Shown here: positions 19,494-27,849 of the stretch, piece by piece | Layout of the letters: every line of letters starts with the position of its first letter | How positions within the stretch are numbered: the stretch's first letter is position 1 | The notes under the pieces: generated by a model | What the model was told of the DNA's origin: nothing | Database searches by the model: none | What the model saw: the letters and a program-made list of their open reading frames with translations, nothing else | Made by a program: the position numbers and the translations under genes | NCBI GenBank assembly: GCA_036703985.1 | Contig: DATNQN010000084.1 | Location: forward strand, 53,970 to 117,969 | DNA length: 64,000 nucleotides | From: Leptolyngbyaceae cyanobacterium | GTDB taxonomy: Bacteria; Cyanobacteriota; Cyanobacteriia; Cyanobacteriales; Aerosakkonemataceae | Direction of reading: 5' to 3'

Positions 19494-21683
19494 ATGAATA
19501 ATTGCAGTTCTTTACACCCAGAAGTACCAGAAGCTGAGTTAGAAGTATTGAGTGCTGAATTTGACAAAAAAACTCAGATAATATCCCGATTAAGTGAACC
19601 TGAATTCCTAGAAATTTGCTGCCAACAAAGTCCGATCGGTAAAAAATTACCCAACGCTTTCTACGTACATATTTCTGCTATTGAAAGACTCGACTCCTTT
19701 CTACGCGATTACTATGCAAAATTTGGCCAAATTATTGCAACGGGAATAGAAGGAGCAAATATTATTAAATTCCATACCGACCAGTTAAAAATATCTTTTT
19801 TATTTTATCCCGATTTTGATACAGATCCCCATCCCGCTTTACGCGCCAGCGTTCAAGTTGACTTGCAAAATTTAGAAGTTCCACCTGCGATCGGTTTTCG
19901 AGATTATGCTAATTCTGAAAATCCGCCTATTCTCCATCGAAAAGAAGCTTTTGTCACTTCCGATTATCCCAAGTATGAAAAGTTTGCTCAACTCACGCGC
20001 CATGAAGAAATATTAGGGCTTTTGAATCACACTAGCGGTATCGGTACTCGCCAAGGTTGGTTAACTCAGTTAAATAATTATGGTGTAGAAATAGAAGATC
20101 ATCAAGTTATTTATCGAGAAAATTTAGATCGAAACCAATCCCCAATTCCCGCTTCCCCATTCCCCATTCCCAAAATCCAACGCCACAAAGCAGCGATCGT
20201 TCGCAGCGATATATCTCGTCCGGTGCGTTTGGCTTTAGAAGCTAATTTATTTAATGAAAATACTACTTTTTTTGATTATGGTTGCGGTTATGGTGGTGAT
20301 GTTACCCGGATGAAGGAACGGGGTTATATCAGTAATGGATGGGACCCTTATTACTTTCCCGACTCTCCTCACGTTGCTGCTGATATCGTTAATATTGGCT
20401 ATGTAATTAATGTCATTGAAAATATTGAAGAACGGCAAGAAGCTTTAAAAAATGCTTGGCAACTTTCCCAACAAATTTTACTCGTTTCCGCACAAGTTTT
20501 AATCGATGATGAAAAGCAAGGTCAAATTGCTTATGGGGATGGGATAATTACTCGCCACAATACTTTCCAAAAATATTACGAACAGGAAGAACTGAAAAGT
20601 TATATCGACCAAGTGCTTGGGGTTGATTCGATCCCGGTTGCTTTAGGTATTTACTTCGTATTTCGGGATGAAACGCAAGCGCAAAATTTTCGTGCTTCCC
20701 GCTATCGTTCTCGCCTTTCTACTCCCAAAGTTCGCACTAAAGTCAAGTATTTTGAAGATTACAAAGATTTGCTAGCACCGTTGATGGCTTTCGTGACGGA
20801 ACGAGGACGCCTTCCGGTAGCGGGAGAGTTAGCTTCGGAAGCAGAAATTAAGTTTGAATTTGGCAGAATTAGTCGCGCTTTTCAGGTAATTTTAGAAGCT
20901 ACCGATCGCAAAGAATGGGATGAAATTGCCGATCGCCGTCGCTCCGATCTACTACTTTACCTCGCTTTGGGTAAATTTAGCGGTCGTCCCAAACCGCGCT
21001 ATCTAGCACCAGCAGCCAAAAACGATATCAAAGCTTTTTTTGGTAGTTACGATCGAGCTTGTGAAATGAGCGATCGCGTTCTGTTCAGTTTAGGCGATCT
21101 GAGTATCGTAGCCAAATGCTGCCAAGAAAGTCCGATCGGTCAAAAACGTGCTAATTCTCTCTACGTCCACGTTTCTGCACTTTCGGAACTCGATTATCGG
21201 TTAAGAATTTACGAAGGTTGCGCTAGTAGAACAATTGGTCGAATGGATGGTGCTACTTTAATCAAATTTCATACCAACAAACCAAAAATCTCTTATTTAT
21301 TTTATCCCTACTTTGATGAAGACCCCCATCCAACTTTATACACCAGTATGCACATCGACTTAAGAGATTTGCACGTCACTTATCGAGATTACGAAGATTC
21401 CGATGACCCCCCAGTTTGGCATCGCAAAGAAACAGTTATTACGCCGAATTATCCAAATTACGATAAATTTGCCAAACTCAGCCAGCAAGAAGAAAATTGG
21501 GGATTGTTTGACGATATGAAAGCTATCAGAAGCCTTAAAGGGTGGGAACGTTGTTTAGAGCAACATTGTGCCCAAATCAGGAATTATCGGTTATGTTGGC
21601 GCAAAGATGCCGATCCTTATCGCGTGAAGATATTGCAAGCTGCTAAGCGATCGCGTCAAAGAAAGGAAGAACAGACTGGCTGA
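19494..21683 (+). CDS. DNA phosphorothioation-associated putative methyltransferase, with duplicated flanking domains
   Basis: The central part (about residues 230-420 of 729) resembles the family named DNA phosphorothioation-associated putative methyltransferase. It has KIQRHKAAIVRSDISRPVRLAL, the SAM-binding-like FFDYGCGYGGDV, WDPYYFP and NIGYVINVIENIEERQEAL. On both sides lies a related domain of about 170 residues. The N-terminal copy has CCQQSPIGKKLPNAFYVHIS, IIKFHTDQLKISFLFYP and HRKEAFVTSDYPKYEKFA. The C-terminal copy has CCQESPIGQKRANSLYVHVS, LIKFHTNKPKISYLFYP and HRKETVITPNYPNYDKFA. No dnd sulfur-modification genes are in the window. The frame extends to a TTG at 19458; ATG 19494 is preferred. 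Confidence 0.85.
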   Translation: MNNCSSLHPEVPEAELEVLSAEFDKKTQIISRLSEPEFLEICCQQSPIGKKLPNAFYVHISAIERLDSFLRDYYAKFGQIIATGIEGANIIKFHTDQLKISFLFYPDFDTDPHPALRASVQVDLQNLEVPPAIGFRDYANSENPPILHRKEAFVTSDYPKYEKFAQLTRHEEILGLLNHTSGIGTRQGWLTQLNNYGVEIEDHQVIYRENLDRNQSPIPASPFPIPKIQRHKAAIVRSDISRPVRLALEANLFNENTTFFDYGCGYGGDVTRMKERGYISNGWDPYYFPDSPHVAADIVNIGYVINVIENIEERQEALKNAWQLSQQILLVSAQVLIDDEKQGQIAYGDGIITRHNTFQKYYEQEELKSYIDQVLGVDSIPVALGIYFVFRDETQAQNFRASRYRSRLSTPKVRTKVKYFEDYKDLLAPLMAFVTERGRLPVAGELASEAEIKFEFGRISRAFQVILEATDRKEWDEIADRRRSDLLLYLALGKFSGRPKPRYLAPAAKNDIKAFFGSYDRACEMSDRVLFSLGDLSIVAKCCQESPIGQKRANSLYVHVSALSELDYRLRIYEGCASRTIGRMDGATLIKFHTNKPKISYLFYPYFDEDPHPTLYTSMHIDLRDLHVTYRDYEDSDDPPVWHRKETVITPNYPNYDKFAKLSQQEENWGLFDDMKAIRSLKGWERCLEQHCAQIRNYRLCWRKDADPYRVKILQAAKRSRQRKEEQTG

Positions 21684-21931
21684 ATTAAATATGGTTAATA
21701 TCATAGCATTTTTCTGACTTGGGCTAACAATGTCTAACATTTCAGTTCCCTTGATAGACAGATATGTTTATCTGCTACCAGAAGCAGCTTTCAAAATAAA
21801 CAGGGATTTTTTTATTTATTTTTTGCTTATGTAAAAATCAAAAACTATTTTTTAAATATTCGCTTGCTCTAAGTTTTTTATGCTAAAATTAACTACAGGC
21901 TTATAGGCATTAAAAACTGTTAAGCAATTGT

Positions 21932-22402
21932 ATGAAACTCTCATCCCAAATAATAACTCAAACCTTATATAGCCAAGATTATTACCTTTGGATTAAAACG
22001 ACTATAAACCAACTTCGTGTCGGTCAGTTTTCGGCTGTAGATATAGATAACTTGATCGAAGAGTTAGAAAGTATGGGCAGGAGTGAAAAGCGAGCAATTA
22101 AAAGTTTATTGATTAGACTTCTAGAACATTTATTAAAACTGCTATATTGGGATGCAGAACGAGAACATAATGAAGGTCATTGGAAGGGTGAGATTCGGAC
22201 ATTTCGGAGAGAAATTAAGGAACGACTGAAAGATAGTCCTAGCCTAAAATCTTACATTCTAGAAATTTTTGACGAATCCTATGAAGAAGCAAGATCCGAA
22301 GCTAGCGATCGCTCAAAACTTGCGATCGACACTTTTCCGATTACACCAATAGGTTCTTTAGAACAAGTCTTAGACGAAAACTGGTTTCCCAATTTTAGTT
22401 AA
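21932..22402 (+). CDS. DUF29 family protein
   Basis: This 156-residue soluble helical protein is of the DUF29 type that is abundant in cyanobacteria. Typical features are LYSQDYYLWIKTTINQLR, the acidic D-I-D-N-L-I-E-E-L-E-S-M-G-R-S-E segment, LLIRLLEHLLKLLYW and the C-terminal DSYEEARSEA. Function is unknown. It stands alone, after a 248-bp gap without visible features. Confidence 0.9.
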   Translation: MKLSSQIITQTLYSQDYYLWIKTTINQLRVGQFSAVDIDNLIEELESMGRSEKRAIKSLLIRLLEHLLKLLYWDAEREHNEGHWKGEIRTFRREIKERLKDSPSLKSYILEIFDESYEEARSEASDRSKLAIDTFPITPIGSLEQVLDENWFPNFS

Positions 22403-22463
22403 TTTTCAGCACGTTAATTAATTTTCTATAAAATAGCCAATAAAAATTACCCAAATATTACTA

Positions 22464-23027
22464 TTATTTTAACGTTTTAGCTAACTCTACCCAATGGGTA
22501 ATTCCTTTTTGGGTAGGCTGCCCCGAAAGAGTGAAAGTCCAAATTTCTCTTTTGTGCTGCGGGCCGTAACTAATGTGGATCGGTCTGTCTGCACCGTAAT
22601 AATATAAAGAATCGAAAAGTAACTTTTGGGCTAGTATCCAATCGATTATGCGATCGCTTTTCTCACCTAGAATCAAAAAATCACAAGCTGCCCCCAACCT
22701 TTGGCAATAATACTTACCATTTTTATTCACTTCATGAGCCATATGCTGGTCGATGTCAGGGGAAACTCGACCATTTTTTAACCCTGTTTCCGGGTCTTTC
22801 TTATCTAAATATTTCTTTAAATCTTTTGAGCAAAAACCATAAGTCAAGCTAAAATTTTCCATCCCAAAATAATCGATAATTGGTTCTAGAACAAATCGAT
22901 TTAAATCTTGGATAGCAGGTAAAGTTTCCAATAAATTATCTGGAAAGGGATTGATTTTTAATGCGTACTTCTGATAAGTATTGGTACAAGTACAAAACTC
23001 TTCTAGAGTCAAGTATTTCCCCAGCAT
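22464..23027 (-). CDS. Hypothetical protein with peptidase-M15-like His/Asp pattern
   Basis: This product of about 187 residues is cytosolic, with no signal peptide. The pattern SLTYGFCS, then DIDQHMAHE, then RLGAACDFLI, and finally RPIHISYG resembles the S-x-H...G-x-A-x-D...H zinc-site layout of the M15/Hedgehog D,D-peptidase fold (candidate ligands His95 or His98, Asp116 and His151). The family is not one I can name, and enzymatic function is inference. I choose ATG 23027 because GAAGG lies five bases upstream; in-frame ATGs at 23039 and 23069 would extend it into the facing FAD pseudogene. Confidence 0.7.
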   Translation of the reverse strand: MLGKYLTLEEFCTCTNTYQKYALKINPFPDNLLETLPAIQDLNRFVLEPIIDYFGMENFSLTYGFCSKDLKKYLDKKDPETGLKNGRVSPDIDQHMAHEVNKNGKYYCQRLGAACDFLILGEKSDRIIDWILAQKLLFDSLYYYGADRPIHISYGPQHKREIWTFTLSGQPTQKGITHWVELAKTLK

Positions 23028-23040
23028 TACATCCTTCATA

Positions 23041-23526
23041 GTGACTAGCAAACCCTTATCAGTAATCATAGTTAGCGCTGGTATTTTCGGTGTTACTGCT
23101 GCCCTAGAATTGCGTCTTAGAGGCTACAGCGTAGCCCTCTTCGATCCGGGGCCATTGCCTCGTCCAGAAGCCAGTTCTACCGACATCAGCAAAATAATCC
23201 GCATGGATTACGGCACAGATGAATTCTACACGGAATTGATGGAAGTAGCCTTACCTCGCTGGCGGATTTGGAACCAACAGTGGCAGCCGCCGTTATACCA
23301 TCAAATAGGCTTTTTGCTAGTTCCTCGTGAGAAAATGCAACCCGGTAGTTTTGAATATGAAAGCTTTATCCTGCTAAAAAAACGCGGACATGGTTTCAAA
23401 TTTGCCCCCGTTTTAGGAGAAATTATCGCTGATGTATTAGAAGAAAAACCCAATCCTTTTGCTGGGCGCTTTGCTTGGCGTTCCAGAGGTAAAAAAATAA
23501 GTGAAGCGGCACGTTGCACGGAATAA
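23041..23526 (+). pseudogene. FAD-dependent oxidoreductase (DAO family) with internal deletion
   Basis: The frame encodes the N terminus of a DadA/sarcosine-oxidase-like flavoenzyme: AGIFGVTAALELRLRGYSVALFD, then TDISKIIRMDYGTDEFYTELMEVAL and GFLLVPREKMQPGSFEYESF. It jumps at LLKKR directly to the C-terminal motif GHGFKFAPVLGEIIADVLEE and ends at FAGRFAWRSRG. Around 200 residues that normally lie between, including the substrate domain, are absent, so a clean in-frame deletion is likely. The first glycine of the GxGxxG Rossmann motif is Ser (VSAGIFG). The only start close to the Rossmann strand is GTG 23041. I treat it as non-functional. Confidence 0.8.
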
Positions 23527-23541
23527 TTTTTAAGGGAAATC

Positions 23542-23958
23542 ATGCAAAAATTTACTACCCAATTACGGGTGCGACATTATGAAATGGATGCCCTCGGTCA
23601 TGTTAATAATGCCGTTTATCAGCATTATTTAGAACAGGCGGGTCTAGAACATTCGGAACATTTAGGATTTTCAGTCGAACGTTATCGAGAGTTAGGTGGC
23701 TTGTTCGTAATGCGCCGTTTGGAAATCGATTATTTACGTCCGGCAGTGGCAGGCGATATCCTGGAAATTACTACTTGGTTGAAAACAATTAAAGGGCCGC
23801 GAGCGATTCGATATTATGAAATTAGAGTGTTGGGAAAAGAAGAATTAGTAGTAAAAGCTGAAGCTACATGGGTGTGGGTAAACTTGGAAAGTATGCGCCC
23901 AAAAGCAATTCCTCAAGTTATGATGGATGGATTTATCGGCGGTAGTTCATCTTTATGA
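23542..23958 (+). CDS. Acyl-CoA thioesterase, 4HBT hotdog family
   Basis: This 138-residue protein has the hotdog-fold 4-hydroxybenzoyl-CoA thioesterase signature: LRVRHYEMDALGHVNNAVYQHYLEQA, with the catalytic Asp in M-D-A-L-G-H-V-N-N. The later strands RRLEIDYLRPAVAGDILEI and ATWVWVNLE also fit. Such enzymes hydrolyse acyl-CoA or acyl-ACP thioesters in the cytosol; the chain is unspecified. AAGGGA precedes the ATG. It starts 15 bases after the deleted oxidoreductase and may share its promoter. Confidence 0.92.
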   Translation: MQKFTTQLRVRHYEMDALGHVNNAVYQHYLEQAGLEHSEHLGFSVERYRELGGLFVMRRLEIDYLRPAVAGDILEITTWLKTIKGPRAIRYYEIRVLGKEELVVKAEATWVWVNLESMRPKAIPQVMMDGFIGGSSSL

Positions 23959-24056
23959 AGAAAAAATAAAATGGATACTAATCTACCCTTGCAAAAACCT
24001 TATTTAATTCTTTAGGTAGAAGACAAGCCAAATCCGAGTCGTGTAAAAATCAAAGC

Positions 24057-24482
24057 ATGAATACTGACGAACGCATTGTTACTCTCGATCGCATCCGTAA
24101 ATTCAGCTATCTGATGGATAGCGCTTTTCGCATTCCAGTAATCGGATTTCGATTTGGATTAGATCCAATTATCGGATTGATTCCTGGTGCTGGAGATCTT
24201 GTTAGTACGGCATTTTCTGCTTACATTATTTACTTAGCTACTCGATTTCGTCTACCGCCTCAAGTACTCTACAAAATGATCTTGAATATCAGCCTTGAGG
24301 CAGTAGTAGGCATGATTCCTTTGATCGGAGATATATTTGATGCCTTTTACAAATCAAATATCCGGAACTTGGAGCTTTTAGAGCGACATCTCTTGGTAGT
24401 TGAGCCAGAAATTAGTCAAGCAAGGGAGCCAGTAATGCCAGATCTACTTTCACAAAGTACCACTCATTTAGACTACCAATAA
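24057..24482 (+). CDS. DUF4112 membrane protein
   Basis: This 141-residue protein has two hydrophobic hairpins and the diagnostic repeats of DUF4112: LMDSAFRIPVIGFRFGLDPI, IGLIPGAGDLVSTAFSAYI and later GMIPLIGDIFDAFYKSNIRN. These proteins are widespread and of unknown function. It is a single gene. Confidence 0.92.
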   Translation: MNTDERIVTLDRIRKFSYLMDSAFRIPVIGFRFGLDPIIGLIPGAGDLVSTAFSAYIIYLATRFRLPPQVLYKMILNISLEAVVGMIPLIGDIFDAFYKSNIRNLELLERHLLVVEPEISQAREPVMPDLLSQSTTHLDYQ

Positions 24483-24578
24483 GTTAACTCATTTCGGGAT
24501 TAATTACCTTTAATTATTGGCTCCAAGGAATAATTTCTAATAGCTGTTTAACTAGGTTCTGAAGTATTCTATGTTGAT

Positions 24579-24815
24579 TTAGAATCCGCCACCCAAGTAG
24601 CGGTATTTAAACATTAGTAGCACCACGATACCGAGATTTAAGAACCAAGGAGCCGATAGCAGAAACCAAATTATACTGATTCCGATAATTACCAGTACGA
24701 AAACGCCAATAATTTCTGCGGTAGGTCGGTCTACTTTTCTAATTTTTGAGTGCATATACGTCCAAAAGGTAGTTGCAGCTAACAAAGGGGGAATACATAG
24801 GTGAGTTATATCCAT
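24579..24815 (-). CDS. Small hydrophobic membrane protein
   Basis: This 78-residue hypothetical protein has two or three predicted membrane segments, the last ones around GVFVLVIIGISIIWFLL and LGIVVLLMF, and ends in glycines. The start is ATG 24815: AAGGAG lies nine bases upstream, and that same AAGGAG overlaps the alternative ATG at 24833, which therefore lacks its own site. Family and function are unknown. Confidence 0.7.
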   Translation of the reverse strand: MDITHLCIPPLLAATTFWTYMHSKIRKVDRPTAEIIGVFVLVIIGISIIWFLLSAPWFLNLGIVVLLMFKYRYLGGGF

Positions 24816-24833
24816 CAAGGCGATCTCCTTCAT

Positions 24834-25170
24834 TCATCTCTTCTGACGCCCGAAAAGGTTTAGTTAGCGTCAGCAGTATATACCATATCTGTTATAACCT
24901 TCCTATGTGCAAATGTCATATTTTTTGGGAAAACCGTAGATTTACGGATAATACTATTATGTCTCTTGCTTAGTAGTTTTACATCCTACTTGTGGGTCAC
25001 CCATTAGGATGAAATTTCCGGATAATTCATAGTAATTAATTTAGTCCTCAAGAGAGAAGTATGAACTTTCCTCTATTAATCCGCTCCTCAAAAAATCCCG
25101 ATAGTTGGAAATTTTGCTCTTACCTGAGTAAGATATCCTTAATCTGGTAATTTTTGTTTTTTGTTTCACT
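24834..25170. other. Intergenic, nothing recognised
   Basis: These 337 bases lie between divergent genes. They are AT-rich, with no repeat, hairpin or credible coding sequence seen, and presumably hold the promoters of both neighbours. Confidence 0.3.
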
Positions 25171-25620
25171 ATGATAACTCAACTTTTTAGTGGCGCTAAT
25201 CTCTTCGTGCTGCCTTTCTGGGGATTGATGATATTGTTACCGAACTGGGGCATCACGCGGCGGATAATGGAATCTTATATTCCATTTTTGGCATTAGCGG
25301 GACTGTATTTATATTTACTAGTTGGTAGCATTACACCGGAATCAGCCCAAGCGCTAGCTAATCCTCAGTTAGCTGATATCGCTCGTTTTTTTGCAGATGA
25401 AAAAGCGGCGGCTGTTGGCTGGGTTCACTTTTTAGTAATGGATTTGTTTGTCGGTCGCTGGATTTATTGGGAAGGGCAGAGAACTGGTGTTTTCACAACA
25501 CATTCTATTTTGCTTTCTTTGTTTGCTGGGCCGCTAGGATTGTTGTCTCATATTGTTACTAGTTGGGTAAAGGAGAAATTTTTCTCTGTCAAAGAATCTG
25601 AGGCTAATATTACTGTTTAA
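25171..25620 (+). CDS. ABA4-like membrane protein (DUF4281)
   Basis: This 149-residue protein has four predicted membrane helices and the family pattern FVLPFWGLMILLPNWGITRRIM, then GWVHFLVMDLFVGRWIYWEG, then LFAGPLGLLSHIVTSWV. Plant ABA4 is needed for neoxanthin synthesis. The role of cyanobacterial members is not established, though a link to carotenoid or membrane metabolism is a fair guess. It is probably monocistronic. Confidence 0.9.
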   Translation: MITQLFSGANLFVLPFWGLMILLPNWGITRRIMESYIPFLALAGLYLYLLVGSITPESAQALANPQLADIARFFADEKAAAVGWVHFLVMDLFVGRWIYWEGQRTGVFTTHSILLSLFAGPLGLLSHIVTSWVKEKFFSVKESEANITV

Positions 25621-25849
25621 AAAATACGTCTACTAACTTAAGGTAAGACAAAAAAAAGTAGTTTTTACCAGGCCAAAGCCAGAATTTTCTAAATTAGTAA
25701 ATTCTGGTTTTTCAATTTTATCAGCCATCACAGGCTAACTAGAGATGTTAAATAAGGCTAAGAAGCTGTTACTGCTTCAATAATATTCTGAATAAATTAA
25801 TAGTGTAAAATAGGAATAACTTTGAGGCGCGTTTGTCAGGAAAAATGCA

Positions 25850-26437
25850 ATGGCTATCACTCAGGCTAAACGCTTTACGCTGGATGAATACCACAGGCTA
25901 ACAGAAATAGGGTTTTTTCATGAAGATGACAGAATCGAGCTAATTAGAGGAGAAATTATTGAGATGGCGGCAAAAGGTACGGCTCACGAAACTTGTCTGA
26001 GAAACTTATTGCGAGAACTACCAAGACTGGTGGGAGATAGAGGAACTTTGCAATCTCAGGCTCCAATTATTTTACCCGATGATAGCGAACCAGAACCAGA
26101 TTTTGCGATCGTGCAAAACCGAGAAGATAATTATTTATCGGCTCACCCCAGACCGAGTGATGTGTTGTTAATCATGGAAGTAGCAGATTCTACTTTGAAT
26201 TACGATCGAGATCTCAAGTTACCATTATATGCTGAGGCAGGCATTTCTGATTATTGGATATTTAATTTATTGGATAATCAGTTAGAAGCTCACAGCGAAC
26301 CTTATCAGAATAATCAAGGAAATTTTGGTTATCAAAATAGGCGGATTGTTTTACCAAATCAGGTGATAACGTTACCTTGTTTTCCCAATTTATCTTTGGA
26401 TTTAAGTAGAGTATTTCCGCCCAAATTGAATGCTTAA
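25850..26437 (+). CDS. Uma2-family putative endonuclease, third copy
   Basis: This 195-residue protein is the third paralogue in the window and shares KRFTLDEYHRLTEIGFFHED, DRIELIRGEIIEMAAKGTAH, S-E-P-E-P-D-F-A, M-E-V-A-D-S-T-L and AEAGISDYWIFNLLDNQ with the others. It is on the opposite strand 6.5 kb away and is followed by a hairpin of the same type that lies beside the second copy. Confidence 0.9.
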   Translation: MAITQAKRFTLDEYHRLTEIGFFHEDDRIELIRGEIIEMAAKGTAHETCLRNLLRELPRLVGDRGTLQSQAPIILPDDSEPEPDFAIVQNREDNYLSAHPRPSDVLLIMEVADSTLNYDRDLKLPLYAEAGISDYWIFNLLDNQLEAHSEPYQNNQGNFGYQNRRIVLPNQVITLPCFPNLSLDLSRVFPPKLNA

Positions 26438-26455
26438 AGTAACTGGAAAGTGGAA

Positions 26456-26488
26456 AGAAACCCGGTTTCTCTAAGAAACCGGGTTTCT
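26456..26488. repeat. Perfect 15-bp hairpin AGAAACCCGGTTTCT
   Basis: Arms 26456-26470 and 26474-26488 are exact reverse complements with a three-base loop (CTA). It is probably both a dispersed repeat and the transcription end of the Uma2 gene. A degenerate relative is at 19366-19397. Confidence 0.75.
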
Positions 26489-26596
26489 GGGAGGAGTTAC
26501 GTATAAAATAAATTTCAATGTTACTGTTGATTTTACCGATAACACCCGAACTTCCAGAATGACATAATAGTGTCTATTGCAACCTAAAGTCTCAAA

Positions 26597-27811
26597 ATGG
26601 CTATTAGCAATCACGAACGAGTTCGCAAGGCTTTAACTATTCTGGGTCAAGGCTTGAATCCTTACGTGTTAAGGGAAATGCAGGCAATTCACGGAGAGAA
26701 CTGGCTAACATTGACAATATCCTCTTTACCCAAACATCAAACCTCTAAGCGCAATCCAGAAGACATTTTGCGTGAAGATGTTTCAGCTTTACTGATAGTA
26801 ATGTCAAAGCAGTGGGATATTGTTTTTAAAAAAATATTAGGTAAAACTGAATTATCATTAGTCAATGAACTGATAGAAGTTCGCAATAAATGGGCGCATC
26901 AATCTCCCTTTTCTATCGATGATACTTATCGCGCTCTCGACAGTATTACTCGACTTCTCAAGGCTGTAGCTGCATCAGAAGCAAATATAGTAGAAAAGCA
27001 GAAGCAAGAAGTTCTAATAGTTCTGTCTAAAGAGCAAGCTCGTCACGATACTCGCCCTGCTCCTGTTGTATCTGCTGCTGAAGAAAAACGCATTAGAGAA
27101 CGATTAGCTGAATTACTAAAAAAACTTCCTTTCCAGGATGCTTCTCTTTTAGAACACGCGCTTACTCATCGTTCATACCTTTATGAAAACCCGAAACAAG
27201 TAAGTGATGACAATGAACGACTAGAGTTTTTGGGGGATGCGGTACTAGGTTTTCTGAGCAGCGAGGTTATTTATAGTTTTTACCCAGAAATGAATGAAGC
27301 TCAACTGACTCGCCTTCGTTCCGAGTTAGTTGATGAGAAGCAGTTAGCAAAGTTTGCTAAAGATATGGATATAGGCAAATGGATGCGATTAGGTAAGGGT
27401 ATGATAGCAGATGGAGGACGCAACAACTCTTTGTTATTGAGTAATACTTTTGAAGCTATTATTGGTGCTTATTTTCTTGATTCTGGGATAGAAGCAGTTC
27501 GTGATTTTGTTAAAGAATTATTTATTTCTGTAGCTGAAGATTCTGTTTCTTACCAATCTGATGTTGACTCTAGCATTTTGGTAGATGCTAAAAATTTGTT
27601 TCAGCAATGGGTATTCGCTAACATTAGCCAAATTCCGCCTAAATATTTGGCAATTAAGGAAAGCGGCCCACCTCATGCTAAAGAGTTTACTGTGGAAGTT
27701 CGTGTAGGTGAAGAAAAATATGGAGAAGGAAAGGGACGCAGCAAGAAAGATGCGGAAAAGTCTGCTGCTGAAGATGCGCTTGCCAAGCTGAAAAAACGAG
27801 GAATGATATAG
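26597..27811 (+). CDS. Ribonuclease III fused to an N-terminal Swt1-type HEPN domain
   Basis: This is a 404-residue cytosolic fusion. Residues 1-125 form a helical domain of the Swt1-type HEPN kind with the R-x4-H ribonuclease motif R96-N-K-W-A-H101 in EVRNKWAHQSPF. Residues 165-310 are an RNase III domain with HALTHRSY, the signature NERLEFLGDAVLGFL (206-220) and LSNTFEAIIGAYFLDSG. At the second metal-binding site an Asn (283) stands where E. coli has Asp, a change I believe occurs elsewhere in the family; Glu286 is kept. Residues 328-398 are a double-stranded-RNA-binding domain ending KKDAEKSAAEDAL. Ordinary RNase III is about 230 residues. The gene stands alone. Cyanobacteria often have several RNase III paralogues, so this may be an accessory one. 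Confidence 0.88.
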   Translation: MAISNHERVRKALTILGQGLNPYVLREMQAIHGENWLTLTISSLPKHQTSKRNPEDILREDVSALLIVMSKQWDIVFKKILGKTELSLVNELIEVRNKWAHQSPFSIDDTYRALDSITRLLKAVAASEANIVEKQKQEVLIVLSKEQARHDTRPAPVVSAAEEKRIRERLAELLKKLPFQDASLLEHALTHRSYLYENPKQVSDDNERLEFLGDAVLGFLSSEVIYSFYPEMNEAQLTRLRSELVDEKQLAKFAKDMDIGKWMRLGKGMIADGGRNNSLLLSNTFEAIIGAYFLDSGIEAVRDFVKELFISVAEDSVSYQSDVDSSILVDAKNLFQQWVFANISQIPPKYLAIKESGPPHAKEFTVEVRVGEEKYGEGKGRSKKDAEKSAAEDALAKLKKRGMI

Positions 27812-27849
27812 AATTTGATTCTCTTTGATTGAATTTATCTTTTTCTCAT

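Noticed and set aside
18082..23526. Accessory segment as a prophage or integrative element
   Set aside because: No integrase, tRNA, attachment-site repeat or phage structural gene seen.
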